Part shown: positions 27,522 through 36,777 of the stretch, one piece after another
Layout of the letters: each line of letters opens with the position of its first letter
Position numbering within the stretch: the stretch's first letter is position 1
From: UBA1737 sp964541525
GTDB lineage: Bacteria > Bacillota_I > Bacilli_A > ML615J-28 > CAG-313
DNA length: 64,000 nucleotides
Direction: 5' to 3'
Assembly: GCA_964541525.1 (NCBI GenBank)
Contig: CAZIQF010000009.1
Location: 1-64,000, forward strand
Notes under the pieces: model-generated
The model's input: only the letters and a program-made list of their open reading frames with translations
Databases searched by the model: none
Told to the model about the DNA's origin: nothing
Position numbers and translations under genes: made by a program

Positions 27522-30179
27522 ATGATGACTAAAAAAATCTTTTTTGGTTTAATATCATTTTTATGCTTGTTCTCAATTGGTTTTTCGCTATCAGGATGTA
27601 AAGCATTACATAAACATAATTGGATTGAAAATGAAGTAGTTCATCCAACCTGTACAACAGAAGGAACAATCAATTATTTATGTTCTAAATGTAAAAAAAC
27701 AAAAACTGAAACAGTTCCTGCTTTAGAGCATACAGAAGTAATTGATGAAGCAATAGAACCAACTTGTGCAACAATCGGTTTAACTGAAGGAAAACATTGT
27801 TCAGTATGTCATGAAATATTGGTTAAACAAGAAGAAATCGCAATGATTGAACATAATTACATAGATGAAATATGTTCAGGATGTCAACACACAAAAGGAT
27901 TAGTATTATCTTTAGTATCAGATGGATTAAGTTATGAAGTTATTGATTATACTGGAACATCTCCTAAAGTTGTTATACCTTCAACATATCAAAATTTACC
28001 AGTTACTAGTATCAGAGAATCTGCTTTCTATAATTGTAGTAGTCTAACTAGCATCACGATTGGATCAAATATCACAAGTATTGGTAATGGTGCTTTTTAT
28101 AATTGCAGCAGATTAATAAATATAATAATTCCAGATAGTGTCACAAGTATCGGAGAATGTGCTTTTTTTTCTTGCAGCAGATTAATAAATATAATAATTC
28201 CAGATAGTGTCACAAGTATCGGAGAATATGCTTTTTCTTCTTGTAGCAGTTTAACTAGCGTCACGCTTGGAGCGAATATCACAAATATCGGTTCATATAC
28301 TTTCTCTGACTGTAGCAGTTTAACAAGCATAACAATCCCAAACAGTGTCACAAGTATAGGAGATGATGCATTCGATAATTGTAGAAGTTTAACAAGCATA
28401 ACAATCCCAAACAGTGTCACAAGCATAGGAAAATATGCATTTAGACATTGTAGTAGTTTAACAAATATAATAATTCCAGATAGTGTCACAAGTATAGGAG
28501 ATGGTGCTTTCTATAACTGCAGCAGTTTTACAAATATAATAATTCCAGATAGTGTCACAAGTATTGGTAATAGTGCTTTCTCTGACTGTAGCAATTTAAG
28601 ATATAATGAATTTGATAATGCTTTATACTTAGGAAATGAATCTAACCCATATTTAGTGTTAGTAACAGCTAATTCAACAAGTATTACAACTTGCATAATA
28701 AATGAAAAAACAAAGTTCATTCATTCATATGCTTTCTCTTCTTGTAGAAGTTTAACAAGCATAACAATCCCAAACAGTGTCACAAGTATAGGAGATGGTG
28801 CATTCTATAATTGTAGAAGTTTAACAAGCATAACAATCCCAAACAGTGTTACAAGCATAGGACAATATGCATTCTATAATTGTAGAAGTTTAACAAGCAT
28901 AACAATCCCAAACAGTGTCACAAGCATAGGAAAATATGCATTTAGACATTGTAGTAGTTTAGCAAGCATCACGCTTGGAGCAAATATCACAAGTATCGGA
29001 GAAGATGTTTTTTCTTCTTGTAGCAGTTTAGCTAGCATAAATGTTAATCCAAATAATAAAGTATATGATAGTAGAAATAATTGTAATGCAATAATTGAGA
29101 CTGAAACAAATACATTGATAGCTGGATGTTCTAACACAGTTATTCCAGACAGTGTCACAAGTATAGGAGATGGTGCTTTCTATAACTGCAGCAGTTTAAC
29201 AAATATAATAATTCCAGATAGTGTCACAAGTGTTGGAGAATATGCTTTCTATGGCTGTAGCAATTTAAGATATAATGAATTTGATAATGCTTTATACTTA
29301 GGAAATGAATCTAACCCATATTTAGTGTTAGTAACAGCTAATTCAACAAGTATTACAACTTGCATAATAAATGAAAAAACAAAGTTCATTCATTCATATG
29401 CTTTCTCTTCTTGTAGCAGTTTAACCAGCATAATAGTTCCCGACAGTGTCACAAGTATCGGAGAATATGCTTTCTCTGACTGTAGCAATTTAAGATATAA
29501 TAAATTTGATAATGCTTTATACTTAGGAAATGAATCTAACCCATATTTAGTGTTAGTAACAGCTAATTCAACAAGTATTACAACTTGCATAATAAATGAA
29601 AAAACAAAGTTCATTCATTCATATGCTTTCTCTTCTTGTAGCAGTTTAACAAGCATAATAATTCCAGACAGTGTCACAAGTATCGGAGAATATGCTTTTT
29701 CTTATTGTAGCAGTTTAACTAGCGTCACGCTTGGAGCGAATATCACAAATATCGGTTCATATACTTTCTCTGACTGTAGCAGTTTAACAAGCATAACAAT
29801 CCCAAACAGTGTCACAAGCATAGGAAAATATGCATTTAGACATTGTAGTAGTTTAACAAGCATAACAATCCCAAATAGTGTCACAAGCATAGGAGAAGAT
29901 GCATTTAGATATTGTAGTAGTTTAGCAAGCATCACGCTTGGAGCAAATGTCACAAGTATAGGAGAATATGCTTTTTCTTCTTGTAGCAGTTTAACAAGCA
30001 TAACAATCCCAAACAGTGTCTCAAGTATAGGAGAATATGCTTTCTATGGATGTATTAATCTAACAAATGTCTATTACACAGGTACAGAAGAACAATGGAA
30101 TGCAATCAGTATTGATAGTTATAATTCAGATTTAACTACTGCAACAATTACATATAATTATGTAAAAGATAAATCATAA
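27522..30179 (+). CDS. BspA-like leucine-rich-repeat lipoprotein
   Basis: The 885-residue protein starts with a lipoprotein signal (LSGC, Cys26). Residues about 30-130 are Cys/His pairs (HPTC, CSKC, CSVC, CSGC) of the kind common in gut Bacillota surface proteins. From residue 150 to 860 it is a series of about 23-residue LRR_5/TpLRR units (consensus SVTSIGEYAFSSCSSLTSI). The C-terminal NVYYTGTEEQWNAI motif is a usual end-cap. BspA-type proteins mediate adhesion to host or other cells. AAGGAGAAAAT precedes the ATG. Many units are almost identical at DNA level, so the array can probably change length by recombination. Confidence 0.93.
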   Translation: MMTKKIFFGLISFLCLFSIGFSLSGCKALHKHNWIENEVVHPTCTTEGTINYLCSKCKKTKTETVPALEHTEVIDEAIEPTCATIGLTEGKHCSVCHEILVKQEEIAMIEHNYIDEICSGCQHTKGLVLSLVSDGLSYEVIDYTGTSPKVVIPSTYQNLPVTSIRESAFYNCSSLTSITIGSNITSIGNGAFYNCSRLINIIIPDSVTSIGECAFFSCSRLINIIIPDSVTSIGEYAFSSCSSLTSVTLGANITNIGSYTFSDCSSLTSITIPNSVTSIGDDAFDNCRSLTSITIPNSVTSIGKYAFRHCSSLTNIIIPDSVTSIGDGAFYNCSSFTNIIIPDSVTSIGNSAFSDCSNLRYNEFDNALYLGNESNPYLVLVTANSTSITTCIINEKTKFIHSYAFSSCRSLTSITIPNSVTSIGDGAFYNCRSLTSITIPNSVTSIGQYAFYNCRSLTSITIPNSVTSIGKYAFRHCSSLASITLGANITSIGEDVFSSCSSLASINVNPNNKVYDSRNNCNAIIETETNTLIAGCSNTVIPDSVTSIGDGAFYNCSSLTNIIIPDSVTSVGEYAFYGCSNLRYNEFDNALYLGNESNPYLVLVTANSTSITTCIINEKTKFIHSYAFSSCSSLTSIIVPDSVTSIGEYAFSDCSNLRYNKFDNALYLGNESNPYLVLVTANSTSITTCIINEKTKFIHSYAFSSCSSLTSIIIPDSVTSIGEYAFSYCSSLTSVTLGANITNIGSYTFSDCSSLTSITIPNSVTSIGKYAFRHCSSLTSITIPNSVTSIGEDAFRYCSSLASITLGANVTSIGEYAFSSCSSLTSITIPNSVSSIGEYAFYGCINLTNVYYTGTEEQWNAISIDSYNSDLTTATITYNYVKDKS
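28591..29640 (+). repeat. Three near-identical 150-bp islands inside the LRR gene
   Basis: The segment encoding YLGNESNPYLVLVTANS and its flanks occurs at about 28591-28745, 29260-29412 and 29484-29640. The copies are nearly identical in DNA; the visible difference is a GAA/AAA codon change in copy 3. Shorter 69-bp LRR units around them are also highly similar. This indicates recent segmental duplication or gene conversion. Confidence 0.88.
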
Positions 30180-30250
30180 TTATTATTGAATGGATATATA
30201 AGAAAAATAGTGTTTTATCAAACTATTTGATTAAAATAACTTAATAAAAT

Positions 30251-30296
30251 AAAAGTGATAATATAATACCATTTGGTCTATATTATCACTTTTGTT
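30251..30296 (+). terminator. Terminator after the LRR gene
   Basis: A 15-bp perfect stem (30251-30265 with 30279-30293) and 13-nt loop is preceded by A-rich and followed by T-rich sequence. Confidence 0.88.
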
Positions 30297-30355
30297 GTTT
30301 ATAAATAGTTAATAAAACTACAATATACTAAAATCGAAAAAGGAGGAAAAACTTT

Positions 30356-31279
30356 ATGAAAAAATTATTAATTAGTATAAGTTTATTTATTTTGGTAATG
30401 ATTAGTGGTTGTAGTTTAGATAAAACTGCTGATGATAAAATTGTTTATTATCTAAATACTCCAACAATAACTGCTAGTGTTGATAATACGGTTGATGTTG
30501 GAGCATATGTTGCTAGTTTAGTAATGCCATCAACATTAGAAATCAGTTGTTCAATTGAATATAGTTATACTTATTATTATATGACAAGTCCTTTTGGTTC
30601 GACTAATTCGAAAACAGTAAAATCAACATCTTCATGTGAAGCGACAGGGTTTATCATTAATGAAGATGGTTATATAATAACAAATGCTCATGTTGTGACC
30701 ATTGAAAACGAAGAAAACTATCCGGATTTAAAATATTTAAATTATGACATCAAAGTTAATTATGCTGATTCAAATGTTTCATTTACGGCAGAAGTTGTTA
30801 GTTATGATACAGAACTCGACCTTGCAATTTTAAAATTAGATGTATCTAACATTAATGAATTAAAATATGTGACTTTTTTTGATTTAACTGATCCAGAAAC
30901 GGAAGAATATAATACTAGTAGTGCGGTTAAATTAAATTATGGTGAAGTTGCAGTTGCGATTGGTAATGCTAATGGTTATGGAATCTCGGTTACTCAGGGG
31001 ATTGTTTCAGCACCAATTCGATTTTTTAATGATGAAGATCGGATAATCAAAGCGATTCAAACTGATGCAGCCATAAATCAAGGTAATTCGGGGGGGCCAC
31101 TTTGTAATAAATATGGCTATATTATTGGTGTTAATTCATTTAAAGTAGTAACTTCTTCATCAGAAGCTCTAGGATATGCAATTCCTAGTTATGTTGTTAT
31201 TGGTTATATTAATGAAGTGAGCAAACAACAAAATATAACAATTGAATATACAACAACTAACGTTAGATCTTATGCATAA
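30356..31279 (+). CDS. HtrA/DegP-like trypsin-family lipoprotein protease
   Basis: The 307-residue protein has a lipoprotein signal (MISGC, Cys19) and one S1C protease domain: His in ITNAHVV, Asp in YDTELDLAILKLD and Ser in NQGNSGGPL. No PDZ domain follows, unlike standard HtrA, so it is a short, surface-anchored form. Its likely role is quality control or processing of extracytoplasmic proteins. AAAGGAGG precedes the ATG. A G7 run lies in the codons of the catalytic GNSGGP motif. A terminator follows, so it is monocistronic. Confidence 0.92.
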   Translation: MKKLLISISLFILVMISGCSLDKTADDKIVYYLNTPTITASVDNTVDVGAYVASLVMPSTLEISCSIEYSYTYYYMTSPFGSTNSKTVKSTSSCEATGFIINEDGYIITNAHVVTIENEENYPDLKYLNYDIKVNYADSNVSFTAEVVSYDTELDLAILKLDVSNINELKYVTFFDLTDPETEEYNTSSAVKLNYGEVAVAIGNANGYGISVTQGIVSAPIRFFNDEDRIIKAIQTDAAINQGNSGGPLCNKYGYIIGVNSFKVVTSSSEALGYAIPSYVVIGYINEVSKQQNITIEYTTTNVRSYA

Positions 31280-31284
31280 AAGAG

Positions 31285-31318
31285 AAAAGATGACCTTAGG
31301 CAATAGGTCATCTTTTCA
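31285..31318 (+). terminator. Terminator after the protease gene
   Basis: AAAAGATGACCT (31285-31296) pairs perfectly with AGGTCATCTTTT (31305-31316) around an 8-nt loop. Confidence 0.93.
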
Positions 31319-31491
31319 TTAGAAACGAGAATTGAATAAAAATTAAGGGCTCTTTTTTTCAAAGAGTACTTAAATTATAACACAAAATTTCTGTAAAAAA
31401 TAAAAAAAACTAGTGAAAATGTTTACAATAACAATTATTATTGGAAAAAGTTAAAAAAAATTGGTATAATAATTTTAAGAGGTATAAAAAA

Positions 31492-32850
31492 ATGGATAAT
31501 TTAAATGATATTATTGTTGGTATTTCAACTGCGTATCAAGAAGGAGCTATTTCCATTATTAGATTAAGTGGTAATGGTTGTATTGAATTAGTTGATCAAA
31601 TCTTTAAAGGACATAATTTGACCAAAGCTATATCTCATACAATTCATTATGGATATATAATTGATAATAACGAAATAATTGATGAAGTATTAGTTAGTGT
31701 ATTTAGAGCTCCAAAAACTTATACAAAAGAAGATATTGTCGAAATTAATTGCCATGGTGGTATTTTTATTACTAATAAAATTTATGAAATTATATTAACT
31801 AAAGGCGCTAGAAGTGCTTCTAGAGGTGAATTTACAAAAAGAGCCTTTTTAAATGGTCGAATTGATTTAACTGAGGCAGAAGCAGTTATGGATATGATTA
31901 GAGCTGAAAGTAATTCATCTGCACGTCTTGCTTCAAAAGGGTTATGTGGTGATATTAAGCGTTGTGTTAATAGCTTGCGAGAAAGATTACTAGATGTCAT
32001 CGCAGTAATTAGTGTTAATATTGATTATCCAGAGTATGATGATGTTCAAATGCTTACTACAACGGAGATTTTACCTAATATTGAAAGTATTTATAATGAA
32101 CTTAATAATTTACTTGCTAATTCGAAAAGCGCGAAATATTTAAAAAATGGGCTTGATACTGCGATTATTGGTTTGCCTAATGTTGGAAAAAGCAGTTTGC
32201 TTAATGCGATATTAGAAGATGAAAAAGCAATCGTAACGAATATTCCTGGAACAACAAGAGATTTAGTTGAAGCAAAAATTAATTTAGGGAATATCACACT
32301 GAATTTAATTGATACAGCTGGAATTAGAGAAACAAATGATTTAGTTGAACAAATTGGAGTCAATAAATCGATTGAAGCGTTAAAAAAAGCCGAATTTGTT
32401 TTAATGGTTTTAGATGGAAGCAAAAATTTATCACAAGAAGATGGAGAATTATTAGAACTAATTAAAGATAAAAAGCATATTATTGTGATTAATAAGCGTG
32501 ACCTAGGATTAGTTCTTGATCCTAACCAGTTTAGTAACAGCATCGCCATTACTACTACTTCTCAAGAAGATTTAAATCAGTTAAAACAACTAATTACATC
32601 AGTAGTAGAATTGGAAAAACTAGATAATAAAGATATTACATTAATATCTAATGCGAGACAAATAGAAAAGTTAAGTCTTGCAGAAGAAGCATTAAAAGAA
32701 GCATTAAACGAAATAAATGATAATTTATATATTGATTTTATTGAATTATATTTAAGAAAAGCTTGGATGTATTTAGGTGAAATCATTGGTGAAACATCAA
32801 CCGAAGATTTGCTTAATGAACTATTTAGTAAGTTTTGTTTAGGTAAATAA
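31492..32850 (+). CDS. mnmE: tRNA modification GTPase MnmE
   Basis: MnmE, with MnmG, makes the cmnm5U34 wobble modification of tRNAs. The 452-residue protein has the N-terminal folate-binding domain (DIIVGISTAYQEGAISIIRLSG), the helical domain and an inserted G domain (GLPNVGKSSLLN, DTAGIRE, NKRD), and it ends with the catalytic FCLGK. An in-frame TTG at 31441 is rejected because AAGAGGT precedes the ATG at 31492, where the known N-terminus begins. A TTGGAA/TATAAT promoter (31441-31470, 18-nt spacer) overlaps the rejected extension. mnmG is not beside it. Confidence 0.96.
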   Translation: MDNLNDIIVGISTAYQEGAISIIRLSGNGCIELVDQIFKGHNLTKAISHTIHYGYIIDNNEIIDEVLVSVFRAPKTYTKEDIVEINCHGGIFITNKIYEIILTKGARSASRGEFTKRAFLNGRIDLTEAEAVMDMIRAESNSSARLASKGLCGDIKRCVNSLRERLLDVIAVISVNIDYPEYDDVQMLTTTEILPNIESIYNELNNLLANSKSAKYLKNGLDTAIIGLPNVGKSSLLNAILEDEKAIVTNIPGTTRDLVEAKINLGNITLNLIDTAGIRETNDLVEQIGVNKSIEALKKAEFVLMVLDGSKNLSQEDGELLELIKDKKHIIVINKRDLGLVLDPNQFSNSIAITTTSQEDLNQLKQLITSVVELEKLDNKDITLISNARQIEKLSLAEEALKEALNEINDNLYIDFIELYLRKAWMYLGEIIGETSTEDLLNELFSKFCLGK

Positions 32851-32860
32851 GGTATATTTT

Positions 32861-32889
32861 TTGACAAATAATCAAAGTTTAGTTATAAT
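32861..32889 (+). promoter_or_regulatory. Consensus promoter of the asnS leader
   Basis: TTGACA (32861-32866), a 17-nt spacer and TATAAT (32884-32889) lie immediately before the T-box leader. Confidence 0.92.
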
Positions 32890-32899
32890 TTTATTAAAC

Positions 32900-33213
32900 A
32901 AATAAAGTTTTTGCGTTAAGATGTAGACCGAGTATAAAGAAATTTTATAAAAGGGACCTAATAGATAGTGAAACGTTAGGAATAAAAACTTTAGAAAGAA
33001 CAGCTACAAAGCAAAAGAGAAGAAAAACAAAATTATATAATTTTGTTTGTAGAACTCTTCGCACAAAGCTAAGTGCGTTATCAAACTAATTGAGGGTAAA
33101 GATTTATTTCTTTAAACTAAGGTGGTACCGCGAAAAAATAGAACTAAAGCCGCTAATTTTTCGTCCTTAGAAGGTGTTGATAGATATATATCAATATTTT
33201 CTAAGGCTTTTTT
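32900..33213 (+). promoter_or_regulatory. T-box riboswitch upstream of asnS
   Basis: The leader holds the diagnostic T-box AAGGTGGTACCGCG (33119-33132). CTAAGG (33116-33121) can pair with CCTTAG (33165-33170) as the antiterminator, or CCTTAG can pair with CTAAGG at 33201-33206 to form the terminator before a T8 run. A long stem I is closed by AAAGTTTTT and AAAAACTTT (near 32905 and 32984). AAC (32972-32974) or AAT (32981-32983) near its 3' side are candidate Asn specifiers. Uncharged tRNA-Asn should switch on asnS. Confidence 0.94.
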
Positions 33214-33237
33214 TATTAAAGAAAGGAAAAAATAAAG

Positions 33238-34617
33238 ATGAAAAGAACAAAAATTAAGCAATTATTTATGTTAAAGAAAGAAGAGACTGTTTTAGTTAAT
33301 GGATGGGTAAGAACGAACAGAGCTCAAGCACAATTTGGTTTTTTAAATATTAATGATGGATCAACATTATCTACATTACAAGTGGTTTATGATGATAAGT
33401 TAGAAAACTTTAATGAAATTTCTAAATTTAGAGTTGGTGTATCAGTAAAAATTATTGGTGATGTTGTTTTAACTCCTAATAATAAGCAACCATTAGAAAT
33501 TCATGCGAAAGAAGTTGTAATGCTTGGTGATTGTCCAGAAGAATATCCAATCCAACCTAAACGCCATACTAGAGAATTCTTAAGAGAATATGCTCATCTT
33601 CGCCCTAGAACTAATCTTTTTAATGCTGTATTTCGCATTAGAAGTGTAGCTGCTGCTGCAATCCATAGTTATTTTCAAGAAAATGGTTATTTATATGTCC
33701 ACACACCACTAATCACATGTGCTGATTGTGAAGGTAGCGATCAAATGTTTAAAATTACAACATTAAATATGCAAGATTTACCAAAAGATGAATTTGGTAA
33801 CGTTGATTATAAAGAAGATTTATTTGGTAAACAAGCGTTTATTACTGGTTCAGGTCAACTTCAAGGGGAAACTTTTGCCATGGCTTTTGGCGATATATAT
33901 ACATTTGGTCCAACATTTAGAACCGAAAACTCCAATACTAAAACCCATGCAAATGAATTTTGGATGATTGAACCAGAAATGGCATTCTGTGATCTAGAAG
34001 GATTAATGGATATCGAAGAAGAAATGTTAAAATATGTAGTTAAATACGTTCTAGATAAATGCCCAGAAGAAATGGCGTTCTGTGATCAATTTGTTGAAAA
34101 AGGGCTCTTAAAAAAATTAAATGATTTAGTAAATGCTAATTTTATCCGCATTACTCATCATGATGTTGTCGATCTATTACTTAAAGCAAATCAAAAATGG
34201 GAATTTAAACCATCATATGAAGATGATATTGCGAAAGAACATGAAAGATATATTACTGAATATTTTAATTCACCAGTTTTTATTACAGACTGGCCTAAAG
34301 ATATTAAAGCGTATTATATGAAAGTTAATCGTGATAATAAGACAGTTGCCGCAGTCGATTTAATTGTTCCGATTGCTGGTGAACTAATGGGAGGCTCACA
34401 AAGAGAAGAAAATCTTGATGTATTACTTAAACGAATGCAAGAACTTCATGTTGATCAAGAAGGAATTAAGTGGTATCTAGATACTAGAAGATATGGTGGA
34501 TGCGTTCATTCGGGATTTGGAATGGGATTTGAACGTTTAATTATGTATCTAACAGGTATTGAAAACATTCGTGATGTTATTCCTTTTCCTAGAACACCTA
34601 AAAATTGTGAATTTTAA
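33238..34617 (+). CDS. asnS: Asparagine-tRNA ligase
   Basis: AsnS charges tRNA-Asn. The 459-residue protein has an N-terminal OB anticodon-binding domain (VLVNGWVRTNRAQAQFGFLN) and a class II catalytic core with motif 2 FRTENSNTKTHANEFWMIEPE and motif 3 GFGMGFERLIMYLTG; the ending IPFPRTPKNCEF is typical of AsnRS rather than AspRS. It is regulated by the T-box leader in front. AAAGGAAAAAATAAAG precedes the ATG. Confidence 0.96.
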   Translation: MKRTKIKQLFMLKKEETVLVNGWVRTNRAQAQFGFLNINDGSTLSTLQVVYDDKLENFNEISKFRVGVSVKIIGDVVLTPNNKQPLEIHAKEVVMLGDCPEEYPIQPKRHTREFLREYAHLRPRTNLFNAVFRIRSVAAAAIHSYFQENGYLYVHTPLITCADCEGSDQMFKITTLNMQDLPKDEFGNVDYKEDLFGKQAFITGSGQLQGETFAMAFGDIYTFGPTFRTENSNTKTHANEFWMIEPEMAFCDLEGLMDIEEEMLKYVVKYVLDKCPEEMAFCDQFVEKGLLKKLNDLVNANFIRITHHDVVDLLLKANQKWEFKPSYEDDIAKEHERYITEYFNSPVFITDWPKDIKAYYMKVNRDNKTVAAVDLIVPIAGELMGGSQREENLDVLLKRMQELHVDQEGIKWYLDTRRYGGCVHSGFGMGFERLIMYLTGIENIRDVIPFPRTPKNCEF

Positions 34618-34622
34618 AAAAT

Positions 34623-34673
34623 AAAAGCGATAATAGTATACCGATGTTTGGTTTATCTATTACCGCTTTTTTT
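34623..34673 (+). terminator. Terminator after asnS
   Basis: AAAAGCG + TAATAG (34623-34636) pairs with CTATTA + CGCTTTT (34657-34670) with one mismatch, followed by more T. Confidence 0.88.
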
Positions 34674-34804
34674 GTACTATAAAGGTTAAAGTGAATATTT
34701 CCAAATAACTAAAGAATTAAATAAACTTAAAAAATTGCATAAAATGTTTCATATAAAGATGTAAGAAAAAAATAATAAAATGAATTAAAAAAAGAGCAAA
34801 AAAC

Positions 34805-34855
34805 TTGACAAAATGTGCGGGGGGGGGGTAGTATTATAATATACTAAAAAGTATA
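34805..34855 (+). promoter_or_regulatory. Promoter with a G10 tract in its spacer
   Basis: TTGACA (34805-34810) is followed by a run of ten G (34819-34828) and then TAGTAT (34829), TATTAT (34832) and TATAAT (34835) as possible -10 elements with spacers of 18, 21 and 24 nt. A palindrome TATACT-AAAA-AGTATA follows (34840-34855). Changes in G-tract length would alter the spacer, so phase-variable expression of the next gene is likely. Confidence 0.7.
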
Positions 34856-34878
34856 GTGTTATGGAAGGAGAAATAGCT

Positions 34879-35268
34879 ATGAATCCAAATTATGTAGCCA
34901 AAAAAAGTGTTGTTACAGTATTTTCTTTCTGGGGAATCGTATCATGTATATTAATAGTTCCTATTTTTATTCTTGTTTTTAAGATTCTTACAATAAAAAA
35001 ATATAAAATTGAATTTTATGATGATAAAATTATAGTTTATTCGGGTCTATTCAATACATCCAAAAAACAATGTGTTTTTATGGGCGTTACTTCAACTGCA
35101 GTTGAACAAACACTTTTTGGTAAAATTTTTAATTATGGTGATGTCAAAGTAGACTGTGTTGGACAATGGGATATTGATACAAAATCTATCAAAAATCCAT
35201 ATGAACTTGAAAAATATTTACAAAGTAAAATTATTCAAACTCCTACAAATCAATTTGTACATATTTAG
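34879..35268 (+). CDS. PH-domain (YdbS-like) membrane protein
   Basis: The 129-residue protein has one strong hydrophobic segment (about residues 10-33), followed by a bacterial PH-like beta-domain (KIEFYDDKIIVYSGLF, ITKKQ-type turns, GDVKVDCVG). The function of such proteins is mostly unknown; some work in membrane stress or export. An ATG at 34861 is in frame, but GGAGA lies just before the ATG at 34879, so the shorter form is used. It is a single gene between terminators, behind the poly-G promoter. Confidence 0.75.
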   Translation: MNPNYVAKKSVVTVFSFWGIVSCILIVPIFILVFKILTIKKYKIEFYDDKIIVYSGLFNTSKKQCVFMGVTSTAVEQTLFGKIFNYGDVKVDCVGQWDIDTKSIKNPYELEKYLQSKIIQTPTNQFVHI

Positions 35269-35354
35269 TAATTTAACTAAAATAGTAAAAAATATTCCGA
35301 TAGGATTAGAAAAATACAATTTGAAAAGGTAATTATGTTTGTAAAACAGTCAAA

Positions 35355-35398
35355 AAAAGGATTATAACTCCATATTAGGGTTGTAATCCTTTTACCTT
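35355..35398 (+). terminator. Terminator after the PH-domain gene
   Basis: AAAAGGATTA (35355-35364) pairs perfectly with TAATCCTTTT (35384-35393) around a 19-nt loop that has some extra pairing. Confidence 0.85.
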
Positions 35399-35443
35399 TT
35401 AAGATTAGTTGAGAAATCAATTATTTTTCATATTTTTAAAGAA

Positions 35444-35478
35444 AAATGAGTAGATATGATTTTCATACCTACTCATTT
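35444..35478 (-). terminator. Terminator of the minus-strand membrane protein gene
   Basis: AAATGAGTAG (35444-35453) pairs perfectly with CTACTCATTT (35469-35478). On the minus strand it lies just past the stop of the gene ending at 35507. Confidence 0.85.
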
Positions 35479-35506
35479 AATTGTTTTTGCTGTTTTGTAA
35501 CAATCC

Positions 35507-36637
35507 TTATTTTTTCTTTAAAGTTTTAACCCTTGTTTTAGGTTCTTCTTCGTCATCTTGCCAAATTAAATAGAATAAAACAGCTAAGATACCAGAAATT
35601 ACAAGAGTAACTAAACCTTCAATCACAATTCGACCAATGATAAATTGGAAATAACCAGCTTTATATAAGTTTTTACTATAACCTAATTTAATATCGCTGT
35701 TTTCTTCTTCAGCAAGTTTATTAAATGCTTCAGCATCTTTATAAGGGTTAACATATGTACCACGAACAATTTCTTGAATTTCATCTGTAGTTCCGTTTGT
35801 TATAGCATCAGATAAACTATCAGTTCCGCTATAAAAGATTGAGAAAGTTGATTCTTCTAATTCAGCAAACCATCTTCTTTCTTCGATATCATCATCAAGT
35901 TCAGAACTTTCAGAAAGTGTTTCATTTAAAGCAGTTAAACGATAAACATATGGAACATCATCAGTAAGACCATGATTAACAGCGTTGTTATCGTGAATAT
36001 ACATTGTATAACTAGAAGAATGATTCCCTGAATATTGGAAAGTAGGTAAGTTAATCGCATTAGCTCCACCATTTTCACCATCTTTGAATTCTTTAATAAC
36101 TGTATCTAACTTAGTTGTACCATATAATTCGCCTTCACTTGATTCACCAATACCCTCAACAAAAGAGAAATATAAGTGGTTGATAAGGTCTTTAGTTTCA
36201 TAATTGACATTATATAGATAGATATAATATGAGAATACCCATTTTTCATCTTCAGTATTATACAAAGTTTCAGCATACACTTTTAAATCAAAATAACCAG
36301 GGATGTGAAGCACACCATTATCCCAAGTAACGCCATTGATAAAGTTTTTACTATTATCAGAAGGGACATTTGTATATTCTTTTTTTGATTTTACATCAAA
36401 GAATTTAAGTCCACTATTAATATGTTGGTGTGCATAGGTAGTCATATCAATAAATTCATCAATTTGTGTTGTCGTTTCTATTGATTTATAATCTTCATAG
36501 TGAAAATAATCAGCCACAAATCGTAATTTATTATTGTCATATTCGAAATATGAGTAAAGGGTAATCCCTGCAACACTTCCTAATACTATTGCTAAAGAAA
36601 TAATAAAAGGAATTAGCTTAAATTTTATTTTTTTCAC
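35507..36637 (-). CDS. Membrane protein of unknown function with two terminal helices
   Basis: The 376-residue protein has an N-terminal transmembrane helix (about residues 10-30), a large extracytoplasmic middle part rich in Tyr, Asp and Ser, and a C-terminal helix (about 335-360) followed by a short acidic-then-basic tail (QDDEEEPKTRVKTLKKK). No known domain was recognised. AGGAGGAAAACGTG precedes the ATG. It lies against the leading-strand direction and has its own terminator. Confidence 0.8.
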   Translation of the reverse strand: MKKIKFKLIPFIISLAIVLGSVAGITLYSYFEYDNNKLRFVADYFHYEDYKSIETTTQIDEFIDMTTYAHQHINSGLKFFDVKSKKEYTNVPSDNSKNFINGVTWDNGVLHIPGYFDLKVYAETLYNTEDEKWVFSYYIYLYNVNYETKDLINHLYFSFVEGIGESSEGELYGTTKLDTVIKEFKDGENGGANAINLPTFQYSGNHSSSYTMYIHDNNAVNHGLTDDVPYVYRLTALNETLSESSELDDDIEERRWFAELEESTFSIFYSGTDSLSDAITNGTTDEIQEIVRGTYVNPYKDAEAFNKLAEEENSDIKLGYSKNLYKAGYFQFIIGRIVIEGLVTLVISGILAVLFYLIWQDDEEEPKTRVKTLKKK

Positions 36638-36777
36638 GTTTTCCTCCTAAAATTAAAGTGTTAATATTTATTTCAAAATTTATTATAACACTTTTTTTAA
36701 AAAATATCAAGCATAAAAGAAATAACTTTTATACAAAATTAGGATTACACAAAAAAGTAAGAGTTTTTGAAGAAATA

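Noticed and set aside
28097..30001. Several open frames on the minus strand inside the LRR gene
   Set aside because: They mirror the repeat codons of the plus-strand gene, have no ribosome sites, and repeat each other exactly as the LRR units do.
27990..30060. Regular repeats resembling a CRISPR array
   Set aside because: The repeats are in-frame 69-bp LRR codon units inside an open reading frame, without unique spacers or cas genes.
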